Source: Microvirga solisilvae
Lineage (GTDB): Bacteria > Pseudomonadota > Alphaproteobacteria > Rhizobiales > Beijerinckiaceae
Length of the DNA stretch: 64,000 bases
Assembly (NCBI RefSeq): GCF_022808595.1
Contig: NZ_JAKUCN010000003.1
Coordinates: 434,001-498,000 of the forward strand
Direction of reading: 5' to 3'
How positions within the stretch are numbered: the first letter of the stretch is position 1; each line of letters opens with the position of its first letter. The translations under genes and the position numbers were made by a program. Shown one piece after another: positions 32,928 to 42,300 of the stretch. Below the pieces are notes generated by a model. It worked only from the letters and a program-made list of their open reading frames with translations, was not told the origin of the DNA and did not search any database.

Positions 32928-33800
32928 ATGCCGGCCCTCCCCGGAAGCATGAAGCGCTTCAAGGCCCTCCCTGTAAGTCGGAAAGCGAAGCCGCACGCCT
33001 AGGTCATTCTTCATCCGATCATTCCGCACACGCTTGTTATCCTGATAAAAGGAGCGAGCCATAGGACTAAGATCGGCGTCTGCAAACGGTATTCCTGGCG
33101 GCGGATCAAAACCGAGCAGGTGCGCTGCATATGTGATGACATCCTGCGGAGGAGCGGGCTCGTCATCAGTAATATTGTAGATCGCGCCGGGGCTTGGACG
33201 TTCGAGAGAGGCCATCAGCACCTGCGCAATATCGGCACTATGGATTCGATTGAACACCTGTCCAGGCTTGATGATGCGCCGCGCCGTTCCATTCGCGACC
33301 TGCGCAAGAGCATTGCGTCCCGGCCCATAGATGCCGGCGAGGCGAAAGATCTGAATGGCAATAGACGTCTTATCCCCGATAGCGAGCCATTGTTCTTCCG
33401 CAGTTAGGCGCTCGCGAGAGCGCTCATTGGCGGGATTGGGCGGTGTCGTCTCATCGACCCACCCCCCGTCTGCATCGCCGTAAACACCGATCGTTGAGAG
33501 ATAGCCGATCCAGCGCAAGCGCGAGGCCGAAGCGATTGCATCCGACAGCGTTCTCAGGACGGGATCTAATCCTGTTGCGGGAGGTATGGAGATCAGCAGT
33601 GCATCGGCAGTGGTAATCTCATCAAGAAGGTCGGGATCGTATTCTTCTGCGTCAAAGAAATAAGGAACGATGCCTTCATTCTGAAGCGATGCTGCCTTCA
33701 TAGCGGATCGGAAAGTGCCGCTGACACACGCAAACCGATTCCGATAAGTCCGGATGAATTGCAGTGCGGTATAACCTGGGCCGAAGACAAAAAGGTTCAT
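32922..33800 (-). CDS. NAD-dependent epimerase/dehydratase-like protein (extended SDR, YeeZ-like)
   Basis: 292 residues. The N-terminal Phe-Val-Phe-Gly-Pro-Gly-Tyr-Thr is a degenerate nucleotide-binding loop typical of atypical extended SDR proteins. Leu-Ser-Thr-Ile-Gly-Val-Tyr-Gly (~98-105) and Arg-Leu-Ala-Gly-Ile-Tyr-Gly-Pro-Gly-Arg (~155) are family signatures. The canonical YxxxK pair is not evident, so a binding rather than catalytic role is possible. A separate minus-strand gene, convergent with and overlapping the DUF1028 gene; substrate unknown. Confidence 0.85.
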   Translation of the reverse strand: MNLFVFGPGYTALQFIRTYRNRFACVSGTFRSAMKAASLQNEGIVPYFFDAEEYDPDLLDEITTADALLISIPPATGLDPVLRTLSDAIASASRLRWIGYLSTIGVYGDADGGWVDETTPPNPANERSRERLTAEEQWLAIGDKTSIAIQIFRLAGIYGPGRNALAQVANGTARRIIKPGQVFNRIHSADIAQVLMASLERPSPGAIYNITDDEPAPPQDVITYAAHLLGFDPPPGIPFADADLSPMARSFYQDNKRVRNDRMKNDLGVRLRFPTYREGLEALHASGEGRHS

Positions 33801-34069
33801 GAAGGTATGGCGATGTACATCGCTTCAACCCTATCGAGCGTGGGGAGGAGCGACAAGGCTGTTTTGAAGATAGGCTCAGAGGGCCCCTATAAGGCTTAAG
33901 AGCTGGGCATTCGCTGGATTGGCCTGCAAAGGCTCTGAAATGAGCCCCGAGCCCATCATCGCTCCTTCATAAGGCCCTATACTTCTTACCTTTCTCCGAT
34001 TTGCGGCAGGGTCAACTATCCTGGATGGCAAGAACGGATGGGGTAGAAAGCACCAACTCCATTGAAACA
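33801..34069. other. Intergenic region upstream of the macroglobulin operon
   Basis: About 270 bases between divergent genes. The near end should hold the promoter of the minus-strand epimerase-like gene, but I could not place it. A short minus-strand frame (33876-34070) has no ribosome site or recognisable sequence. No RNA gene or repeat was seen. Confidence 0.4.
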
Positions 34070-34098
34070 TTGTCCGCGTCGCTTACGCTCTTTATAAA
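34070..34098 (+). promoter_or_regulatory. Candidate promoter of the 13-kb macroglobulin/PbpC operon
   Basis: TTGTCC (34070-34075) and TATAAA (34093-34098) are separated by exactly 17 bases. Transcription would start some 20 bases before the ATG at 34125, which has a GAGAGGG ribosome site. This is the only clear promoter before three tightly packed genes. Confidence 0.55.
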
Positions 34099-34124
34099 AA
34101 GCTGACCTCAAGAGAGGGCGGATC

Positions 34125-37100
34125 ATGGCCAAATACATGGAACTACAGGTTCTCAAGCGCTCAACACGACCGGCTTTGCCTCGGTGCATCGGCCTTTTCC
34201 TCGCCACGGCTTTATCCTTAACAGCCGCCCCTCAGCCTGCTTTTGCGCAGCCGCTTGAGGCTCAGAATGGTGAGCAGGCCGCCATTCTGAGCCTGACAAC
34301 GGTCCCGGCTACGAAGAAAAGCGAGGTCATGCTGACCATCCGGCAGCCGGGTCGCTTCTCGATCCAGACGGAAAGCGCCACGGGCGTTGAATTCAAGCTC
34401 CTGGACATGATTCAAGGCCCTAGCGATGTTGTGGGAGGCATGGGGGCACGGGATGGCCGCCTGGATCAGCTTCTCGATGTGGGCGTCTACAAGCTCGTCA
34501 CCGAGGGAGCGCACAACGGGAGCGGCGACGCAAAGCTGAGCGCCAGGCCCTTCCGTGACGCTGCGCCGATCAGCGACGCCCTGCGTCGCGGCGGCTTCAT
34601 GTCCGCCGATCTCGCAGATCTGCAGCAACGTTCGTTCTGGATTGAGGTGAGGGGAGAAGAGCCCATCTCCATCGATGCGGCGGGACGTTCGTTGCAGGAC
34701 ATGCGCTTGTGGCGGAACGGAACTGATCTGTCCGCTCTCATGCCTGAATGGACATCGGTCGAGCCGGTTGCCGGACGTCCCCTGCGCAGCGCGCGCTTGA
34801 AGGGGCGCCTTGAGCCCGGCCTTTATCGTCTCACTGTTTATGGGGGAGAGGCGGTGGCTTGGACCGATGGCAATGCAAGCCAGCCGCTTCATATCCAAGT
34901 CGCTCCTCAGGAGCAGACAGCACGGAGCTTTGTCGAAGGCACCATCGGCCCGCTCGGCATGGTGCGGATTCCATTGCCTAGAAACGCAACCACAGTGCGC
35001 GTGGACGTGCCGGAGCCCGTACCTGTCCAGCTGAGGCTGACGAATGGCGCAACGACATTGGCCTCGGCCTCTTTGACGCGGAAGCACCGCGAACCGGTCA
35101 TGCAGGTTCGCACACAAGCCGGCAGTGCGCCCTTCGCCGAGATATCAGGCCAGCAAGGTCAGACCTTCCGGCTGCAGGCTCTCAACCACATCTCCGCGAA
35201 TGGTGTGCAGAGTGGCGGGCCGCACTGGGTCGGCCTCGCCGTTGCAGGGGAGGGTGGCGACGAGCTTCCTGCGACAGCAATTCTTGTCCGGTTCGAGAAG
35301 GGGCGCGGCACGGTGCTGGCCTCCCAGGCGCCGAGCGTCGGCCCGACAAAGGCCCTTCGGTGGCGCTTCAATCTCAGAGGATCGAGCACCATCCTGTTCC
35401 AGGTGACTCAAGCCTCCACGGTAGCGGTCACGATCGAGGGTATCGCCGCGAAAGCATCGATCACGCCGGTGCTGGAGAATGCCAATCCTCTGCGCGCAGA
35501 CGGCCGTATGCCTTCCCGCTACGATCTCGATGCCGGGTGGTATCGTCTGAAGCTCGATCCCGCTCCCGGCGCGGTCGGGCCGATTGATCTGACTCTTGGA
35601 CCACCGGGCTTAACGGCGGATGTCGCCCGGATGCCGCAGCGATCCATCATTCCGCTCGGCGTTCAGGATTTCGGACAGAACGCCAATCATTCAGTGATCG
35701 CCAATAGCGCTCCCGGGCTTCTCACCGAACCGATCATACGGCCCCTGTCAACATCGGTGAGCCCATCTCCCCTGACCGTTTTGCAGCGCGCAGGGGAAAG
35801 TCTGGAAATTCCAATTCGCTATTCCTCCGATCAGGAGGTCTTTGCCATCGATGCTGCCGGACAGGCCGTCGCCGTGAATTTGCTTCCGGTCGAGGACCCC
35901 AGCGCACAAGTTGCCCCCGATGGGCGTGAACGTGAGGCGAAGGTGAGCCTCTCACCGCCGAAAGCCGACAGAGTCGTCACATTGGCCTCTAGAAAACCTC
36001 CGCCGCAACGGCGGCTCGAGGTGGAGCGCCCCGAAGCGCGTCCCATGCTCAAGGCCGGGGCGCCGATGTTCTTCGATCTCAAGCAGGATGAGCAACGCAG
36101 TTTCGATCTTGAGGTCGCGGAAGGCGGGCTTTATCGGATCGAGACATTGGGACGCTTGAAGACGGAGGCGTCTCTCTCGACAGCCTTCCTACCTGCGCTC
36201 GGAAGAAGCGTCATGGGTGCGGGTCAGAACGCGCTCATCCAATCCTATTTGAGAGCAGGTCGATATCGCATCATCGTCAAGGCGGTCGATTCAAGCGGCC
36301 GCGTCGGCATCGTCGCCCGCAAGGGGGTGATGGAAGAAGGTCAGATGATGCTGTCCGGAGAAACAGTCCGTGCGACGCTTAGCCCAGGAAAAGGCGTTGT
36401 GTTTCCAGTCACGATCGATCGTGCCGGAGCGTACAATCTTCAGATATTGAGTCAGGGCGCCGAGTTCCAGTCGCGGGTCGAGGATGCCGAAGGTTGGCCA
36501 TTGTCGCCGACCAATCAATCGGCTGCTGGCGACTGGACGATGGATGAGGAAAAGCTGCGTCTGGTGATTCTTCCGCAGGCCAAGGAGGGGCGCGTGATCG
36601 CGCGCATCCAGTCTTCTCCGCCAGCAGTGGAAAGAGTTGGTCATGGTCCTCACGAACTGCCCCTGCTCAACGGAGTCAGGCACCAATGGCGCGAGCCGCA
36701 AGGTCGCGACGAGCCGCGAACACCGGATCGCTGGACCTTCTCGCTGGAGGGGCCGGCGAATACGGTTCTGTCGCTCAGCGACGGCATGGTGGGCGAACTG
36801 ATCAAGATCGATGGAGCTTCTCCGCAGCCCATCGGCAAGCTGACAAAGGGAAGCGATTACAAAGGAAAGCTCTCGCCGGGACGTTATGCGGTCGATGTGC
36901 GGGGCCTCGGCCGCAACGACCGTCTCGATTACGATCTGAAACTCGAGACGAAGGAGATTCAGCCCGCTGCGCCCTGGCAGGTGGAGCTTCCTGCGAGCAT
37001 TCCCTTCTCGATCGCGCAGGATCGCGTGGTCAATCTCACCACCTTCGGACAGCCCGATGTGCGCGGGGTGCTTCTGGATGAGAATGAGCGCGTAGTCGAG

Positions 37101-39356
37101 CGACTAGATGACAGGACGAACGATTGGAATCTTGCTCTGTCGCGACGTCTTGCGGCCGGCTCCTACACTCTCAAGTTGTTCAAGGCTGATCCTGCTCCAG
37201 GCAGTGAGAGTGCGGCCGAGGAGGATAGCGGGTCGAATGAAGGCGGCGAAGAATTCTCTGACGCAAGTGAAGCGGATGATGTCGCGCCTCGCAAAAACAC
37301 GGTTGAAGTTCGTCTGACGCTCCCACAAGAAGAAAGCGCCGCCTTGCTCTCTGATGGTTCCGCGTCATTCAAGGCGCGCAACGTCGTGCGCATCTTCCCC
37401 TTGCAGGCAACGGCGCCGGACCGCCTGACATTGCTCGGCGCTCAATCCAGCACGGAAATCGCGCTGGTTCTGGAACGTCGCGATGGTCAGGGACGGTGGC
37501 GGCAGGTCGGATACGACAAGGGCCAAGCGCCACTTATAGCCGCAATGATCGATCAGGACGATGCGCGTCCGTGGCGAGTTTTGGTGTGGACCATCGATGA
37601 GAGCGATGCGGACATCAAGCTCGCGACTCGCTCCGTCACCCGCCCCATGCAGACTGCAGGAGATTTGCGTTTCGAGCCGGAAACTTTGATCGAGCAAAGC
37701 CAGACAATGACTTTCGATGTAGCATCCATCGCTGCACCAGGAGCAGGCGTTCTCAAACTGCACGGCAATGAAAGTCCATTGCTGGCGGGGGCCTCCACGG
37801 GTCGCGCTTTGACACCTGTGATCGGCGACGCTCTCATTCCGCAGAGTGAAAGGCTTTGGCTTGTGCGGCGCGCGAGCAATACGAAGCTCTCGCTGCAGCC
37901 TGTAGCGACGTCGGGCGACCGTCTGGACCTTCAGCTCGGTGAAGGAGAGCAGGCAACCATTCCTGTCGCGTCTCAAGCTCAAGGGATCCTCACAGCCTTC
38001 ATCGCTGAATCGACATTTGGGCAGCCCAACATCGATGCGGGGTTGGGGTCGGGAACATCAAAGCGCAGCGCCTTTGCACTTGCCCTTGGTCGGTCGGCGC
38101 GGTTGTGGAATGCTGAAGGGCAGGATCCGTTGCGCGTCTCGCTGAAGAGCCTTTCCCTGAAGCGCGCCGCGGATATCTCGCAAAGCGTCTCATCACTGTC
38201 CCTCGAAGCGCTTACGGCACAACCGGTTGTCCTGCCGGAGGGCCGCAAACGTCTGTCACTGGTCCTCAGCCCGGGCACTTCCGCCATTGCCGGATGGAAT
38301 AATCAGAAGGACAGGGTCGTGACGGTATGGAGCGGTGGTGAAGCGGTCAGCCGCACCATCGAAGGCACATTTACTACGCTGCTTCTCGTGAATGCCGGTG
38401 ATCAGAAAGCGCCTGTTTCGTTCAGCGTAACATCCTTGAATCAGGATCCCCTTATTTTGTCCGACGGCAAGGTACTCAAGCGCTTCATTGGTGCGGCAGG
38501 CTCCTTATCGATTCCCGTCGATGTCGCGCCAGGTGCGCGCCTGACCCTTGCTGGCGCGGAGGCGATGTTCGTTAGCCGCGACGGGCGCTACTTGGAAGGC
38601 AGATCTCTTGTGCTGCCGGGGCCGGGAGAACTGGTGCTGCGTCATAAGGCCGGGCTTGTGGCGGCCTGGATTGACAGCGAGAAGATGAAGGCCTGGAGCT
38701 CGGCCGCTTCGCGGCAGGTGGAGCTACCGTATGCCACGTCACTTGAGGGGCAAGTGATGGCTTTCGCCCTGCAACTGCCCACGCCTGTTCTCGTAACGGC
38801 CCGCACTAATGCTCCCGTCATTTTGGCGCTATCTCCATCTGGTGCGGAGTTACGGCCTGAGTTCTTTCCTGCCGGGGCCGAGTTCCAGCATTATCTGCCC
38901 GGCGGCTCCGCTGAGTTGAAGATCTACTCGCCTCACGACGGGCCGCTGACCGGAGCCATCGAACTCACGGCTCAGCCTGTTCGGACGGTTTCCGAAGGGC
39001 TTGCGGAGGCTGTCACTGTTTCTCCGGGCGGTGCGGCTCTTTTCGCCTTCGATGTCAAGAAACCGAGCAGGATCGGTGTCGGATTACAATCCGATCCGGG
39101 TAACGCCGCGCTGCGGTTGCTCGATGCGCGAGGGCAAGCGGTCGGTCATGGGCTGACTCAGATCCACGATCTGGCGGCAGGATCCTACGTGCTTGAGGCG
39201 CGCATTCCTGCGGATGCCGAACCGGCAAGCGTTCGCGCTGCCGTCATCGGCATTGCGCCGCCGCCTTCCGGTCCGCCACAGGACATCACTCTTCGATATC
39301 TCGAAATGGTGGGGCTCTCTCCCCTTCGCTCCCAGAATTCCGGAAAGACGCCATGA
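34125..39356 (+). CDS. Very large exported protein of unknown function, partner of the macroglobulin
   Basis: 1743 residues. A basic N-terminus and hydrophobic stretch ending Ala-Phe-Ala-Gln near residue 42 form a Sec signal peptide. No membrane segment follows, so the protein should be periplasmic or outer-membrane associated. The body looks almost wholly beta-sandwich. A motif of the form Gly-x-Tyr-x-Leu/Ile/Val preceded by Leu-x-x/Pro recurs at about residues 119, 232, 470, 710, 917, 1010 and 1685, as in tandem PPC-like (pre-peptidase C-terminal) beta domains. An acidic linker lies around residues 1020-1050 (Glu/Ser/Gly-rich). Its stop overlaps the macroglobulin start (ATGA), so production is coupled. 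I do not recognise a named family. Confidence 0.85.
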   Translation: MAKYMELQVLKRSTRPALPRCIGLFLATALSLTAAPQPAFAQPLEAQNGEQAAILSLTTVPATKKSEVMLTIRQPGRFSIQTESATGVEFKLLDMIQGPSDVVGGMGARDGRLDQLLDVGVYKLVTEGAHNGSGDAKLSARPFRDAAPISDALRRGGFMSADLADLQQRSFWIEVRGEEPISIDAAGRSLQDMRLWRNGTDLSALMPEWTSVEPVAGRPLRSARLKGRLEPGLYRLTVYGGEAVAWTDGNASQPLHIQVAPQEQTARSFVEGTIGPLGMVRIPLPRNATTVRVDVPEPVPVQLRLTNGATTLASASLTRKHREPVMQVRTQAGSAPFAEISGQQGQTFRLQALNHISANGVQSGGPHWVGLAVAGEGGDELPATAILVRFEKGRGTVLASQAPSVGPTKALRWRFNLRGSSTILFQVTQASTVAVTIEGIAAKASITPVLENANPLRADGRMPSRYDLDAGWYRLKLDPAPGAVGPIDLTLGPPGLTADVARMPQRSIIPLGVQDFGQNANHSVIANSAPGLLTEPIIRPLSTSVSPSPLTVLQRAGESLEIPIRYSSDQEVFAIDAAGQAVAVNLLPVEDPSAQVAPDGREREAKVSLSPPKADRVVTLASRKPPPQRRLEVERPEARPMLKAGAPMFFDLKQDEQRSFDLEVAEGGLYRIETLGRLKTEASLSTAFLPALGRSVMGAGQNALIQSYLRAGRYRIIVKAVDSSGRVGIVARKGVMEEGQMMLSGETVRATLSPGKGVVFPVTIDRAGAYNLQILSQGAEFQSRVEDAEGWPLSPTNQSAAGDWTMDEEKLRLVILPQAKEGRVIARIQSSPPAVERVGHGPHELPLLNGVRHQWREPQGRDEPRTPDRWTFSLEGPANTVLSLSDGMVGELIKIDGASPQPIGKLTKGSDYKGKLSPGRYAVDVRGLGRNDRLDYDLKLETKEIQPAAPWQVELPASIPFSIAQDRVVNLTTFGQPDVRGVLLDENERVVERLDDRTNDWNLALSRRLAAGSYTLKLFKADPAPGSESAAEEDSGSNEGGEEFSDASEADDVAPRKNTVEVRLTLPQEESAALLSDGSASFKARNVVRIFPLQATAPDRLTLLGAQSSTEIALVLERRDGQGRWRQVGYDKGQAPLIAAMIDQDDARPWRVLVWTIDESDADIKLATRSVTRPMQTAGDLRFEPETLIEQSQTMTFDVASIAAPGAGVLKLHGNESPLLAGASTGRALTPVIGDALIPQSERLWLVRRASNTKLSLQPVATSGDRLDLQLGEGEQATIPVASQAQGILTAFIAESTFGQPNIDAGLGSGTSKRSAFALALGRSARLWNAEGQDPLRVSLKSLSLKRAADISQSVSSLSLEALTAQPVVLPEGRKRLSLVLSPGTSAIAGWNNQKDRVVTVWSGGEAVSRTIEGTFTTLLLVNAGDQKAPVSFSVTSLNQDPLILSDGKVLKRFIGAAGSLSIPVDVAPGARLTLAGAEAMFVSRDGRYLEGRSLVLPGPGELVLRHKAGLVAAWIDSEKMKAWSSAASRQVELPYATSLEGQVMAFALQLPTPVLVTARTNAPVILALSPSGAELRPEFFPAGAEFQHYLPGGSAELKIYSPHDGPLTGAIELTAQPVRTVSEGLAEAVTVSPGGAALFAFDVKKPSRIGVGLQSDPGNAALRLLDARGQAVGHGLTQIHDLAAGSYVLEARIPADAEPASVRAAVIGIAPPPSGPPQDITLRYLEMVGLSPLRSQNSGKTP

Positions 39357-42300
39357 TCCGCTCTTCACGTTTCCTCGGCCTCGTTCTCGTCGCGGTTTGC
39401 GGGCTTGCCGGATCGGCTCAGGCTCAGACATCGCCTGCTTCTTCCATGGAGCGCGATCTCGTTAGTCGTGCTGATGGTGCCAAGATTGTGCCGGAACATT
39501 TCCTGCAACCCTGGGATCCGGTTACCCTCTTCTTTGATCGCGACCTGGGTCCGCAGAAAGGCGGTCCTGAAGATCATCCGGAGCGCGTTGTACAACTCAC
39601 GCCCGATCATCCTGGTGCATGGCAATGGATCGACGCGCGCACGCTGCAGTTCCGCCCGGCGGAGCCCTGGCATCCTCTGCGGCGTGTCAATTTCTCCATG
39701 CAGAATTTTTCCGCTCGTCTTGTGCCTGTTCTTCCGGCGCCGGTCAGCGTTCACCCAGAGGATGAGGAATATGGAACGGCGGATCTCGACCGTTTCACCC
39801 TCGTTTTCCCGAATCCTATCGATCAGGCCGCACTCACGCGGCTTCTGACGATCGAGGTGCGGCCGCTGCCCGGCGTGTCCGATCGTGATGCTCAGGTGCT
39901 GACGGCGCAGGATTTTACCATCAAGGCTGTCGAGAAGAGCCAGAACAGCAAGAACAACGCTTATTTCGTTACCCTGCGCAATCCGCTGCCCGATGGCAGG
40001 ATGGCGCTTCTCAAGCTGCGCTTAGCTGACGAGCCGGGCCTCGACATTCCGATCTACGAACGCCGCTTCCGCAGTGCCTCGCCCTTCATGGCGCGCAAAG
40101 TCGTATGCGGCTCGCGTCTCGACGACGTCGAGCGCGACGGCGTGCTGCAATGCACGCCCTATGGAGAGGGCGACGGCGATCTGTCCAGCGCCAAGCGCAG
40201 CATCATCCTTGCTTTCACACACCGACCCCAGGAACTTGATGTTCTGCAGATGCGCGAGGCTTTGCGCATCTCGCCGCCCGTCGACGATCTCACCGTCACG
40301 CGAGAGCGGATGAACCTGAACGTTTCGGGCAAGTTCCTCGCCAACACGATTTATGAACTCCGCATCGAGCCCGGCACGCTCAAGGACGAGCGGGGACGTG
40401 AGCTGTCCGGCGAGGCCGTGACTCGTCGCTTCTCTTTCGTTCCTGAAAAGCCTGCGCTGGTGTGGGACGTAAATCAAGGCATCGTCGAGCGATTTGGCCC
40501 ACAGATGCTGCCGCTGCGTGGGCGCAGCTACGATGTCGCCGATATCCGCATTCACAAGATCAATCCGCTCGCGCGCGATTTCTGGCCCTTCCCAGGAGAC
40601 GGCCTCCTGACTGATGATGCTGCCGTTCCACCGCTGTCAGGCAACGAGCCGAATGCTTGGAATACGGCAGAGGATATCGAGGCGGACGCGATGGTCGAGC
40701 GCATCAGGGTCCTGGGTTCGCCGGCTGTATCGGAAATCGTGCCGCTGCCGATCCGCCGCGGGGGAACGAGTGCGAAATTCGGAGTCGACATCAAGCCGCT
40801 TCTCTCCAAGATAGCCGGGCCAGAGCAGCCAGGAACCTATCTCATCGGCCTTCGCCCAGTCGATGGCGGACCTCGCCGCTGGCTGCGTGCGCAGGTGACA
40901 GACCTCAGTCTGTCTGCGATCGAGGAGGCGCAGCGCGTGCGCTTTGCCGTCACGTCCCTTGCCTCTGCACAGCCTGTCGACGGGGCCGAGATCCGTCTTG
41001 AAGGATTGCGCGATGACAAGTTCGTGGTTCTCGCTCAGGGGCGGACTGATGCACAAGGTGCTTTCACCTGGTCGCTTGCAAACCGCGCTCCGGCCGAGAT
41101 TAAACGCGTCATGGTCACGAAAGGCCTCGACACTCTGGTGATCGAGCCCACCCGCGCTCCGGCTGAATATCATCAGGAGAACTGGACGCGGCCTGAGGAA
41201 ACATGGCTGTCATGGGCCACAGATCCGGAAATGCCGCGTGCCGAGGAGACGCGCGTCCTGTGCCACATCTTCACGGAGCGCCCAATCTATCGTCCCGAGG
41301 AGCCGGTGCATATCAAAGGCTTCGTGCGGAATTATCGCGCAGGTGGTTTGTCTTACGCCACGAAGGGCGGCGATCTCGTCATTTCGGGTCCCAGCGATCA
41401 GGAATGGCGCATTCCTGTCACTCCCGATGCGAATGGTGGCTTGTATCACAAGTTCGATGTCGCAACGACGGCAACCGGCGACTATTTGGTCCGGTTCGAG
41501 ACAAAGGATGCCAACGAAGAAGGGTGCGGCATCGTCGGCTTCAAGAAGGAGGCCTACCGGCTTCCCACCTTCGAGGTCCTGCTCGACAGCCCATCATCCG
41601 TTCCTCTCGATGGAGAATTCTCCGTCGATCTTACGGCCCGCTTCTTCGCGGGTGGCCTTGTGGCAGACCGTCCCATCAAGTGGCGTGTGACGCAGTTTCC
41701 GCATAACTGGATTCCTCAGGGACGCGAAGGTTTCCTGTTTTCCTCCGACGCGCGCTATTCCAGCGAACGGAAGTTCCGTTCGACTCCCGTGCTGGAGCGG
41801 GAAGGCCGCACCGATGACGGTGGATCGGCACGCCTTACGCTCGACCCTACCATCGAGCCGACGGCGCAGCCGAGGCGTTACGTGATCGAAGCGACCGTGA
41901 CAGGGGACGATGATGTGCAGATCCGCAACACGCAGAATGTGGTTGCGCTCCCGCCTTTTGCCTTGGGATTGAAAGTGCCGCGCTATCTGCCGGCACCCAC
42001 CACCATTCCAGCGGAACTATTGGCGGTCGATGCCAAGGGCGATGCTCTTTCCGGACTTGCCATGAATGTGCGCTTCATCAAGCGCAATTGGAACTCGGTG
42101 CTGCAGGCCAGCGATTTCAGCCAGGGCTCCGCGAAATATGTGACCGAGGTCATGGATGAGACCCTGAGCGAGATGAAGCTCACGAGTGCTCGCGACATTC
42201 TTGCCATGAACTTCGAGCCGAAGGGCGCAGGCGTCTATATCATCGAGGTCGATGCCAGCGACCGTCTCGGACGCAAGCAGGCCGTCAGTGTCGATTTCTT

